Positions 26,631-34,367 of a DNA stretch of 64,000 nt are shown here, piece after piece. Source of the DNA: Paenibacillus sp. IHBB 10380 (lineage in GTDB: Bacteria > Bacillota > Bacilli > Paenibacillales > Paenibacillaceae); the NCBI RefSeq assembly GCF_000949425.1, contig NZ_CP010976.1, positions 124,001 to 188,000 of the forward strand, in the 5' to 3' direction. The notes under the pieces are model-generated. The model searched no databases and was not told where the DNA came from. It was given only the letters and a program-made list of their open reading frames with translations. The stretch's first letter is position 1; every line of letters begins with the position of its first letter. Position numbers and translations under genes: made by a program.

Positions 26631-26680
26631 AACAGGCAAGACAAAAGGGGCAAACAACCGCCCCTTTTGTCTTGCCTGTT
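26631..26680. terminator. Strong bidirectional terminator between chitinase and the sugar ABC operon
   Basis: A perfect 21-bp inverted repeat (halves at 26631-26651 and 26660-26680, core CAAGACAAAAGGGGC) with an eight-base loop. It is preceded by a run of A, which reads as a run of T for the reverse-strand operon, so it serves mainly as that operon's end. Confidence 0.9.
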
Positions 26681-26694
26681 TTAAACCTTAGTTC

Positions 26695-27570
26695 TTAGCC
26701 TTTTACTGCACCTTCAGTCAGACCTTTTTCGATAAATTTGGATATAAACAGATATATAATCAATACAGGTATAACGGTAAGAGACACAGCCGTTGCCATA
26801 AGTCCGAAGTCGGTTCCGTATTGCGAACTGATTTCATTCAACAATGCAACAATTGGACGAACGGTCTCTTTATTAACAAAAATCAATGCAGAGAACAAGT
26901 CATTATACGACCACAAGAACACGAAGATACTTACCGATGCAAATACGGGTCTGGATACTGGGAAAAAGATCTTAACGAACATCTGCCATCTATTGCACCC
27001 GTCAATAAACGCTGCTTCTTCCAGTTCCTTAGCGATGGTTGTCATATAACCGGCAATAACTAATGTCGCAAATGTCAAGTTACCTGCAGTTTGTGGTAAA
27101 ATCAATCCCCAATACGTATTAACTAAACTCGATTTGATGAGAATTTCGTATACAGGAACGACAGTCGCGAAAGCAGGTATAAGTAAGGTTGCATAAAGAA
27201 TGGAGTAGATTGCCCTTCTCCCTTTAAAGGTAAATCTAGACAACACATATGCGGCTAATCCACCAAATAGTAGCACGAATAATACCGTGCTTCCTGACAT
27301 GATCAAGCTATTGATATAACTTTTTCCTATGTTTATTCGATCAAATGCAGTCGTATAGTTAACAAGCACAGGTTCCAAGGCTAATGAGAACGACTTATTC
27401 ATAACATCTCTGGATACTTTAAATGAGTTATTAACAATCCAGAATAGTGGATATATTGTCGTTAAGGACCATGCTACTAATACAACATACATGAGGGTGG
27501 TACTTAAACTAAATCGGCTTGTTGTTTTAACTCGCCGAGTTTTATGTTCATTGTTAATGGCTGGTTGCAT
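26695..27570 (-). CDS. Sugar ABC transporter permease (MalG family)
   Basis: A 291-residue inner-membrane subunit with six predicted helices. The EAA coupling loop reads EEAAFIDGCNRWQMFVKIFF, with P-V-S-R-P after it, and the C-terminus ends F-I-E-K-G-L-T-E-G-A-V-K-G, the MalG-type tail. It is the last gene of a binding-protein/MalF/MalG unit read from 29896 downwards, 23 bases after the MalF-type gene. The ATPase is absent and probably supplied by a shared MsmX-type protein. The substrate is unknown; the chitinase nearby makes chitin oligosaccharides a reasonable guess. Confidence 0.92.
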   Translation of the reverse strand: MQPAINNEHKTRRVKTTSRFSLSTTLMYVVLVAWSLTTIYPLFWIVNNSFKVSRDVMNKSFSLALEPVLVNYTTAFDRINIGKSYINSLIMSGSTVLFVLLFGGLAAYVLSRFTFKGRRAIYSILYATLLIPAFATVVPVYEILIKSSLVNTYWGLILPQTAGNLTFATLVIAGYMTTIAKELEEAAFIDGCNRWQMFVKIFFPVSRPVFASVSIFVFLWSYNDLFSALIFVNKETVRPIVALLNEISSQYGTDFGLMATAVSLTVIPVLIIYLFISKFIEKGLTEGAVKG

Positions 27571-27593
27571 AAAATTACACCCCTAATAACAGC

Positions 27594-28460
27594 TTAGTAT
27601 GTGATTTCTTCGCTTTTTAACAAACGGTTGGCAAGCAAAGCTAATATAACACCGAGAACAACCATATAAATAGCAATCGTTGAGCCGTAACCGAAGTTTT
27701 GATCGACCATCGCTTTTTTATACATATAAGTTCCCAACACTTCCGTGCCGTTCTGACCCCTTGAAATTACCCAAACGAACTCGAATATTTTCATGGTACC
27801 AGTAATGGCTAACGTAATAACAACCTTAACGTCATTCATAATCAAAGGAATCGTGAGCCTCATTGTTTTCTTGAAGCCAGTAATTCCCTCAAGCTTGGCC
27901 GCTTCATAATAATCGGCAGGGATCTTCGCCATTGCTGTCAAGAATAATACAAAATAAAAACCAACATAGTGCCATACTGTAGGAACTGCAACAGCTTTTA
28001 ATGCATTACTCTCACTCAACCAAAGAATTTTCTCTAATCCTAAGTTAGCCAAAACACTGTTTAATAGACCGAAATTATAGTTATAGAATAGAACGAACAG
28101 CAACGAAATCGCTGTACCAGAAATGACGACTGGAAAGAAAAATACAGTACGGAAAAATCCCTGGAACTTACTAATATTATCAACCAGTACTGCAAGTAAT
28201 AAGGCAATACCGACCTGAAAAACAATGACATATAGCATAATTTCTAATGTGTGCAATGTTGCTGCACCCAGCAGGTTATCTGATATCAAACGTTCATAGT
28301 TATCCCAACCAACAAATTTTTTGTCGAAGAATCCCCTTGTACGAAAAAAACTGAGATATAAACTCTTAAAGAACGGATAATATAAAAAGATCGACATTAA
28401 CGCTGCCATTGGGAACAAGAACATCACAATATATTTTCTATCGCCCTTCATATTTATCAC
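27594..28460 (-). CDS. Sugar ABC transporter permease (MalF family)
   Basis: A 288-residue permease with six membrane helices starting with V-M-F-L-F-P-M-A-A-L. The EAA loop is Y-Y-E-A-A-K-L-E-G-I-T-G-F-K-K-T, and the C-terminal helices include G-Y-G-S-T-I-A-I-Y-M-V. It pairs with the MalG-type subunit encoded downstream. A GC-rich stem-loop at 28500-28524 separates it from the upstream binding-protein gene and probably tunes the excess of binding protein over permease. Confidence 0.92.
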   Translation of the reverse strand: MINMKGDRKYIVMFLFPMAALMSIFLYYPFFKSLYLSFFRTRGFFDKKFVGWDNYERLISDNLLGAATLHTLEIMLYVIVFQVGIALLLAVLVDNISKFQGFFRTVFFFPVVISGTAISLLFVLFYNYNFGLLNSVLANLGLEKILWLSESNALKAVAVPTVWHYVGFYFVLFLTAMAKIPADYYEAAKLEGITGFKKTMRLTIPLIMNDVKVVITLAITGTMKIFEFVWVISRGQNGTEVLGTYMYKKAMVDQNFGYGSTIAIYMVVLGVILALLANRLLKSEEITY

Positions 28461-28499
28461 CTTTGATGTTTATTTTTTCGAATGCTGTTTAAAAGATTA

Positions 28500-28524
28500 C
28501 GCCGCCTTGAAAAGAGGGGCGGCG
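28500..28524 (-). promoter_or_regulatory. Intercistronic stem-loop between binding protein and permease genes
   Basis: CGCCGCC (28500-28506) and GGCGGCG (28518-28524) form a perfect 7-bp GC stem with an 11-base loop. Such hairpins after the first gene of binding-protein operons limit read-through or protect the upstream mRNA. There is no long T run for full termination. Confidence 0.6.
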
Positions 28525-28561
28525 CAGATCATATAATCAGACTTTATTTAAAATAGGATTA

Positions 28562-29896
28562 TTACTTCTTGTTAGCATCCTCAATTTCCTTGGCCTCTTT
28601 AATCACGTCAGCTGGCGATTTCTTTCCGGTTACAACTTGTTGAACGCCTGCACGAAGAGTAGAGAATGTTTCTGGAGCAATTCTGCTGTCCACTGGATTG
28701 CTGAGCGAATCCGATTTTGCAGCCATTGCAAAGCCATCAGATACAGCTTGTGCCATACCTTCGATTTCAACAGTAGCAGCAGGAGTACCACCGTTAGCAG
28801 TAGCAACTTTTTTAATGATTTCTTTGGAAGTCATGTGTTTCAGCAATTCGATTGTAGCATCCTTCTTATCTGCATTGTCGTAAGTAGATTTAGGAAGATA
28901 GAAGCCAGTACCAAAACCACCTACAACATTGTTACCGTTACCAATACCACCAGGAATTGCAGGGAAAGGAAGTACAGTTGTATTATCTTTAACTCCAGCG
29001 TCAGTGAAACCACCAAATGCCCATGAACCTTCGAGAATCATAGCAGCCTTACCTTCACCATAATAGTTAGAAGCCATACCAAGATCGATAGTTGCAGCAT
29101 CTTTAGGGAATGCGCCAAGGTCATAAAGTTCTTTCATAGCGGCATAACCTTTTTCCCAGTTAGGATCGATTCCATCTTTCAAGCCTTTAGCTTGACTTTC
29201 TGGACCAGCAGCTGCCAGGATGAAATGCTCAACTAAATAATGGGATTGGTCGAACGGAGCAGCCAATGGAATGATGCCTTTAGCAGCAAAAGTTTCAACA
29301 GCTTTCTTTAGTTTGTCCCAATCTGTAGGAAGCTCAAGATTGTTATCTGCGAACAACTTTTTGTTTACGAACAGACCTTCATAGAAACCAGTTTGTGGAG
29401 CAGCATAAATGTTTCCATCTGCTTGTCTTGTGTTCTCAAGAGCACTTGGAGAGAAGCCAGCTTTCCACTCAGGATTCGCATCAAGGATGTCGTTCAAAGG
29501 AACTACTTTACCTGCATCTACAAAGCCCTGAGCGTCAGCACCGACGAAGTAGAACAGCAAATCAGGCTCATTTCCAGTCGTCATATCTGTGTTGACTTTT
29601 GTTCTGTAACCGTCATCATTTGCAGACATAGTGTCATTATCAATCTTTACGTTAGGATTCTTTTCCGTGAACTCATCCAAAGCAGCTTGGAAAGCATCAC
29701 GAGCTGCGTCAGTACCACCGAATGTTGAGAATACGCGTAATGTTACGTCCTTTTTAGGTTCCTCTGCCTTAGGTTCCTCCGCTTTAGGGTTTTCACTTGG
29801 AGCATTCTTAACCTCGTTCTTACCATTTCCACAAGCTGCCAAGAACATTGTGAACACTAACAACATACTTAGTAGAACTAACGACGATCTTTTCAC
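28562..29896 (-). CDS. Sugar ABC transporter substrate-binding lipoprotein (family 1)
   Basis: A 444-residue lipoprotein: signal peptide with lipobox LAAC (Cys22), a linker with a duplicated K-A-E-E-P unit, then a family-1 binding-protein fold (V-T-L-R-V-F-S-T-F-G-G, E-P-D-L-L-F-Y-F-V-G, G-K-A-A-M-I-L-E-G-S-W-A). It captures an oligosaccharide outside the membrane for the two permeases downstream. It is the first gene of the unit. A sigma-A-type promoter lies just upstream on the reverse strand (-35 at 29986-29991, -10 at 29962-29967). Confidence 0.92.
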   Translation of the reverse strand: MKRSSLVLLSMLLVFTMFLAACGNGKNEVKNAPSENPKAEEPKAEEPKKDVTLRVFSTFGGTDAARDAFQAALDEFTEKNPNVKIDNDTMSANDDGYRTKVNTDMTTGNEPDLLFYFVGADAQGFVDAGKVVPLNDILDANPEWKAGFSPSALENTRQADGNIYAAPQTGFYEGLFVNKKLFADNNLELPTDWDKLKKAVETFAAKGIIPLAAPFDQSHYLVEHFILAAAGPESQAKGLKDGIDPNWEKGYAAMKELYDLGAFPKDAATIDLGMASNYYGEGKAAMILEGSWAFGGFTDAGVKDNTTVLPFPAIPGGIGNGNNVVGGFGTGFYLPKSTYDNADKKDATIELLKHMTSKEIIKKVATANGGTPAATVEIEGMAQAVSDGFAMAAKSDSLSNPVDSRIAPETFSTLRAGVQQVVTGKKSPADVIKEAKEIEDANKK

Positions 29897-29929
29897 TTTG
29901 TAAATCCCCCTTAAAAATGGTTTTTTAGA

Positions 29930-29991
29930 TACACGTGTACTTGCTCTTGCTGTCTACACAGATTCTATGCCATGCATCTAATAATTGTCAA
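29930..29991 (-). promoter_or_regulatory. Sigma-A promoter and palindromic operator of the reverse-strand sugar ABC operon
   Basis: On the reverse strand TTGACA (29991-29986), an 18-base spacer and TAGAAT (29967-29962) form a good promoter. About 20 bases downstream of the predicted start of transcription lies the 10-bp palindrome TACACGTGTA (29930-29939) with a central CG, the geometry of a LacI-family operator in road-block position. No LacI gene is adjacent. The divergent gap from 29992 to 30345 has no other gene. Confidence 0.6.
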
Positions 29992-30345
29992 TGAATTCAA
30001 AGGGATACATTTCTCTAAAAATTTAGGGAACTAATATACGAGTAATGGTGTGTAATTAATGCGAAAGTAGCTTATTTCATAGAGCGAGATTATAGATATG
30101 TCAGGAAATGTAATAGTTAGTCTTAAGATTTCTTGGAGTGATACAGGAAGTAAATAGAGCAGAGAGATATGAGGTTGAGAGGCTAAGTTGTGGGTTGTAG
30201 GTGTCATATAATGAGATGAAAATAACGATGTTGTAGTGATAGATCTAAAAGATGAGTTCCTAAATTTTAGTTGCACCTTATGAGTAGGCGAATAATACGA
30301 TGGAGTAAATGCACTGTGATATTAGCGGAGAAGGGTGTGGCATTT

Positions 30346-31443
30346 ATGAATGGAAATATTAAAAATTTTTATGCGGGTGGTAATACCGCCCATGGTTTTG
30401 CAAGTCTGATGGACTCGTCCTTACAAGAACTGGAGCGTCTTTTTATTGTAAAAGGGGAATCACGTACAGGAAAGTCAGAATTTATTCGGACAATCGGAGA
30501 CCATATGGTTTCTAATGGCTATGATACCTGGTTTATTCACTGTGCCGCAGACAATGGATCTCTCGATGGAATAGTTGTTCCATTCTTAAAAGTAGGAATA
30601 ATCGTGGGAAGAGCGCCATATGTCATGGAGTCAACATTGCCAGATATCGCTATCCAATACGTTAATTTAAGCGAGGCTTGTGATACGACTCAACTGATCA
30701 TCCATGAGTTAGAAATTGAGCATTTAAATGAACAAATCTCTCAAGCCTACCAACAGGCGTATTCTGGCTTTGCAGAAGCGCTCCGCATTCATGATGAATG
30801 GGAAGCGCTGTACATTGCAAACATGGATTTTCAGGAAGCTGATGTGCTGACTAAAGAATATATTGATGCTCTCTACGGTGACCGAAAACTCGAGAAACAG
30901 AGTCGGGTGGATCACCGATTTTTGGGTGCCGCAACGCCTAAAGGTGCAGTAGATTTTGTCCCCAATTTAACTGAAGGCTTGAAAAGGTATCTTATTAAAG
31001 GTCGGCCGGGATCTGGTAAATCTACGATGCTCAAAAAATTAGCCGCTGCAGGAATTGAACGAGGCTTCGACGTTGAGATCTACCATTGTGGCTTCGATCC
31101 CAACAGTCTGGATATGATCATCGTACGGGATTTGCAATTTGCTATATTTGACAGCACCGCACCGCATGAGTATTTCCCCGACCGTGAAACCGATGAGATT
31201 GTAGATATGTATACTCGCTGTATAATACCTGGAACAGATGAAGAACATGCGGAAGCTGTTATCCACATCAGGGAACGATACGCTGCTCAAATGAAACAAT
31301 CTATGCAATACCTAGCACAAGTTAAATCCCTTCAAGATGAGCTGGAGGCAATCTATGGCCAATCCATGGATTTCTCTCTTGTAGATCGAATGAGGGATGA
31401 AGTGCAACAAGAGTTTACCCACATAGCTGCTATCGCAGACTGA
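30346..31443 (+). CDS. Tandem P-loop ATPase of the PRK06851 type
   Basis: A 365-residue soluble protein built from two similar halves. Each half starts with a Walker A loop (GESRTGKS at 37-44; GRPGSGKST at 219-227) followed about 24 residues later by a shared H-C-(A/G)-x-D-x-x-S-L-D segment (65-74 and 247-256). The two halves therefore arose by duplication. I recall this layout as the PRK06851 family of spore-forming Firmicutes, whose function is not known. ATG 30346 is preceded by GGAGAAGGGTG; an upstream in-frame ATG at 30271 has no good signal. It is a single gene. Confidence 0.8.
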   Translation: MNGNIKNFYAGGNTAHGFASLMDSSLQELERLFIVKGESRTGKSEFIRTIGDHMVSNGYDTWFIHCAADNGSLDGIVVPFLKVGIIVGRAPYVMESTLPDIAIQYVNLSEACDTTQLIIHELEIEHLNEQISQAYQQAYSGFAEALRIHDEWEALYIANMDFQEADVLTKEYIDALYGDRKLEKQSRVDHRFLGAATPKGAVDFVPNLTEGLKRYLIKGRPGSGKSTMLKKLAAAGIERGFDVEIYHCGFDPNSLDMIIVRDLQFAIFDSTAPHEYFPDRETDEIVDMYTRCIIPGTDEEHAEAVIHIRERYAAQMKQSMQYLAQVKSLQDELEAIYGQSMDFSLVDRMRDEVQQEFTHIAAIAD

Positions 31444-31575
31444 GCGAAGATTTAAGTCATTTATAATAAAGACGCTTACATTTTGCTATTGACGGATCTA
31501 GTAAGTATGAACTATTATAGTCTCATAATAAAAAACGAATTCACTTGGTGTGTTACCGTTATATTAATGGGCATG

Positions 31576-31627
31576 AGCCAAGGAAGCGGTCCTTATAATT
31601 ATAGGTCCCTTTCCTTGGCTCTTTTTG
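31576..31627 (+). terminator. Terminator upstream of the PTS genes
   Basis: GAGCCAAGGAA (31573-31583) pairs with TTCCTTGGCTC (31611-31621), enclosing a TATAATTATA palindrome, and is followed by TTTTTG. It may end the 30346 transcript or act as a leader terminator for the PTS operon. I could not identify an antiterminator target (RAT) sequence overlapping it. Confidence 0.7.
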
Positions 31628-31701
31628 TTGTTATTTTATTGAAACTCCTAGCGTATAGTCAGTTAGGTATACGGGGATAGTTATTATAACACGAGTCAAG
31701 A

Positions 31702-31715
31702 TGTAATCGCTTTTT
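31702..31715 (+). promoter_or_regulatory. Cre-like site upstream of the PTS EIIA gene
   Basis: TGTAATCGCTTTTT shares its first 11 bases with the perfect cre site before the chitinase but lacks the closing CA (12 of 14 matches). It lies 48 bases before the EIIA start. CcpA control is possible but weaker evidence than at 22365. Confidence 0.35.
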
Positions 31716-31762
31716 TATTGCCAAATAGAGTGATAATTCAACCAGATTGGGAGGTTATAATC

Positions 31763-32263
31763 GTGTTTTCTAAATGGAAGAAGAAAACAAATGAGAGTAA
31801 AATTATTGAAATTTTCTCTCCTGTAACAGGTGAATCGCTTTCACTTACTCAGGTACCTGATGAGGCGTTTGCCGGAGGCCATATGGGCCGGGGGGTAGCT
31901 ATTGAGCCCACAATTGGAAAGCTCATCGCTCCGTTTAACGGAACGGTTGCTCATATTATCAAATCCAATCATGCCATCATGTTGGAACATCCATCTGGGC
32001 TGCAATTCCTGTTCCATATTGGAGTGAACACAGTATCCCTGAAAGGGGAAGGCTTTATCTCACACGTTACTATCGGAGATAAGGTTGAAGCAGGGCAAGT
32101 GTTAATTGAATTCGACATCGAGAGAATCAAGAGCGAAGGTTATCCCGTAATTACCCCCATCATTGTAACGAACGCCGATGATGTGACAACTAACTTGGAG
32201 TTATTCAGCGGACCTGTTCAAGCGGGCAGTACGGTCATTTTGAAGGCGGTTTTAAAGTCATAG
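31763..32263 (+). CDS. PTS EIIA component, glucose/GlcNAc (crr-like) family
   Basis: A 166-residue soluble EIIA of the glucose family: I-F-S-P-V-T-G near the start, D-E-A-F-A-G-G-H-M-G-R-G-V-A-I-E-P, G-T-V-A-H-I-I-K-S-N-H-A, and the active-site motif F-L-F-H-I-G-V-N-T-V, whose His is phosphorylated by HPr. GTG 31763 is used because GGGAGG lies eight bases upstream. The membrane EIICB gene begins 33 bases after its stop, so together they form a complete transporter. Confidence 0.92.
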   Translation: MFSKWKKKTNESKIIEIFSPVTGESLSLTQVPDEAFAGGHMGRGVAIEPTIGKLIAPFNGTVAHIIKSNHAIMLEHPSGLQFLFHIGVNTVSLKGEGFISHVTIGDKVEAGQVLIEFDIERIKSEGYPVITPIIVTNADDVTTNLELFSGPVQAGSTVILKAVLKS

Positions 32264-32296
32264 TTAGTATTCCAAAATGGAAAGGATGATTAAGAC

Positions 32297-33748
32297 ATGT
32301 TAGCTTTTCTTCAAAAAATCGGTAAGTCGCTGATGCTTCCAGTAGCAACATTACCAGCAGCAGGTATCCTGAAAGGCTTTGGTTTAATTGACTATGAAAA
32401 GGATTTTCATCTTGGTGCGTTCGGATCCTTTTTAAATCAATATTTCGCCCCGTTCTTGAATGCTGGTTCGGATGCTATCCTAGGCAACTTGGCAATTTTG
32501 TTCGCTGTCGGTGTCGCTATTGGACTTGCTGGTGATGCGGTTGCAGCTTTGTCAGCAGTGGTGGCCCATTTAGTATTGGGTAAAGTCCTCGTTCAAATTC
32601 CTCTATCTTTCACCTTCCTAGGAGAAGGTACCAAGTTGGACATGGGTGTCGTTGGCGGTATCATTTGTGGTATGGTTGCAGCTTATATGTATAATAGATT
32701 TCATAAAATTAAAATGCCGGATTGGCTTGGGTTCTTTGCTGGTAAACGCTTCGTTCCGATGGTTACGGCATTCTCTATCCTTATATTGGGTATCATTCTC
32801 GGTTTGATTTGGGGACCTATCCAAAGTGCTCTTGATAGCACTGGTGAATGGCTGGTTGGTCTGGGCGGCTTAGGAAGCTTCTTGTTCATGATAGGTAACC
32901 GTTTGTTAGTACCATTCGGTCTGCATCATGTGCTGAATAACTTCCCGTGGTTCCAAATTGGAAGCTTTACCAACGCTGCTGGTGAGGTAGTACATGGTGA
33001 CATAGCTCGCTTCTTAGCAGGAGATAAAACAGCAGGTCAGTTTATGGCGGGTTTCTTCCCGATCATGATGTTCGCTCTTCCAGGTGCGGCATTGGCTATC
33101 ATTCATTCAGCTAAGCCTACGAAACGTAAGTTAGTTGCTTCAATCTTTATTGGTTCGGCTGTTGCTTCAATTCTTACGGGTATCACTGAACCGTTGGAAT
33201 TCTCTTTTATGTTTGTTGCTCCATTGCTCTATGTTGTTCATGCAATACTAACAGGTGTTTCTGGTTGGATCATGTACGCACTTGATATTAAACTCGGATT
33301 CAGTTTCTCCGCAGGTTTAATTGACTACTTACTTAACTGGAAATTGGAAACGAATCAGCTGTGGTTAATTCCTATTGGTCTTGTATTCTTTGTAGTTTAC
33401 TACTTCCTGTTTAGATTCTTGATCAAAGTTCTTAAACTCAAAACACCAGGCCGTGAAGATGACGACTTGGAAGAAGACGCTATTGTAGGCAATTCGGCTG
33501 CCGCTGGTGCTTCCGACAGTAGAGCCGCTAACATTCTAGCTCAACTAGGTGGACCTAGCAACATTAATTCAGTTGATGCTTGTATCACACGTCTTCGTCT
33601 TATCGTTAAAGATGAGAACGTTGTTAATGATGCTGGTCTGAAGAAACTTGGTGCTTCTGGCGTTATGAGACTCGGAAAAGGCGCTGTACAGGTCGTTTTC
33701 GGCCCGCGATCCGAAGAGATTAAGGACGAAATTAAGGAATTACTGTAG
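32297..33748 (+). CDS. PTS EIICB component, probably N-acetylglucosamine-specific
   Basis: A 483-residue membrane permease: about ten helices form the EIIC domain (residues 1-385, L-M-L-P-V-A-T-L-P-A-A-G-I-L near the start, and G-I-T-E-P-L-E-F at ~300), then a hydrophilic linker and a C-terminal EIIB domain with the phosphocysteine motif V-D-A-C-I-T-R-L-R (Cys about 428). The N-terminal pattern is closer to NagE/NagP than to PtsG as I recall them, and a chitinase lies 6 kb away, so GlcNAc is the favoured substrate; glucose remains possible. AAAGGATG lies before the ATG. A strong terminator follows. Confidence 0.88.
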   Translation: MLAFLQKIGKSLMLPVATLPAAGILKGFGLIDYEKDFHLGAFGSFLNQYFAPFLNAGSDAILGNLAILFAVGVAIGLAGDAVAALSAVVAHLVLGKVLVQIPLSFTFLGEGTKLDMGVVGGIICGMVAAYMYNRFHKIKMPDWLGFFAGKRFVPMVTAFSILILGIILGLIWGPIQSALDSTGEWLVGLGGLGSFLFMIGNRLLVPFGLHHVLNNFPWFQIGSFTNAAGEVVHGDIARFLAGDKTAGQFMAGFFPIMMFALPGAALAIIHSAKPTKRKLVASIFIGSAVASILTGITEPLEFSFMFVAPLLYVVHAILTGVSGWIMYALDIKLGFSFSAGLIDYLLNWKLETNQLWLIPIGLVFFVVYYFLFRFLIKVLKLKTPGREDDDLEEDAIVGNSAAAGASDSRAANILAQLGGPSNINSVDACITRLRLIVKDENVVNDAGLKKLGASGVMRLGKGAVQVVFGPRSEEIKDEIKELL

Positions 33749-33795
33749 GCTAACACTAGCCTATTAAATTCACTTGATCTGTAGTCGGAAAAATT

Positions 33796-33847
33796 AAAAA
33801 ACGTGGTGATCACTCCAATTGAGTTGGGAGTAGTCACCACGTTTTTT
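33796..33847 (+). terminator. Terminator after the PTS operon
   Basis: A 14-bp outer stem (AAAAAACGTGGTGA at 33796 with TCACCACGTTTTTT ending 33847) and an inner CTCCAA/TTGGGAG stem followed by a T run. Confidence 0.9.
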
Positions 33848-34015
33848 ATTATTTCATGGACTACTTAAATATGTACCAACTATTTCACCTCTGAACATGT
33901 ATCGTTGTTCTCTACAACACGATGATATGGGCTATACAAGCGCCAACTTTGGCAGCTGTTTATGCCGTAGAGTGTATCCTAAAGTTGGATTTAATTGAAA
34001 ATTAATAACATAAAT

Positions 34016-34044
34016 TTAACATTTTGTTAATTTAGTGGTATAGT
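34016..34044 (+). promoter_or_regulatory. Promoter feeding the CIRCE element at 34051
   Basis: TTAACA at 34016-34021 and TATAGT at 34039-34044 are 17 bases apart, a good sigma-A promoter whose start would fall at the CIRCE element. The transcript would run through an AT-rich 290-base leader into the glycosyltransferase gene at 34368. Confidence 0.6.
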
Positions 34045-34050
34045 AAGTGA

Positions 34051-34077
34051 TTAGCACTCCTCAGTAAAGAGTGCTAA
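34051..34077 (+). promoter_or_regulatory. Perfect CIRCE element (HrcA operator)
   Basis: TTAGCACTC (34051-34059), nine spacer bases, and GAGTGCTAA (34069-34077) match the CIRCE consensus exactly. It sits at the predicted transcription start of the preceding promoter. No groESL or dnaK operon follows; the first gene downstream is a glycosyltransferase at 34368, with no other open frame I can support in the leader. Confidence 0.85.
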
Positions 34078-34367
34078 ATAATGTAAATAAATAGAAATAT
34101 TAAGGCTTTAAATCATAATTAGTGGTTACAGAAAATAGAGAACTATGCAGATGGTAGCTTTGCCCCTGAATTTTCACCGTAATGAACAGGTTAATCAAAA
34201 AAAATTTGGGGGCAACAGCGATCGGAAGGACAATCCATCCGCGTAGCGGTCAACTATCAACTCGATATATTGGTCAACCACTGATTTCTGTTTTGGAGTC
34301 ATAAATATATCTATGATTACTAAATGATCAGATTTCTACTATCAGATTGATAAAGGAGATAACGTCA

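Noticed and set aside
31483..31680. 65-residue ORF M-L-L-T-D-L-V-S-M-N-Y-Y before the PTS genes
   Set aside because: It reads through a strong terminator hairpin and has no ribosome binding site.
33941..33992. CCAACTTT and AAAGTTGG inverted repeat with an inner GGCA/TGCC stem upstream of the CIRCE promoter
   Set aside because: The stem is short with a long loop; no T run or conserved riboswitch motif supports it.
34145..34246. 33-residue frame in the CIRCE leader (M-Q-M-V-A-L-P-L-N-F-H-R-N-E)
   Set aside because: There is no ribosome binding site, and composition and family give no support; it could be a relic but is not a chaperone.
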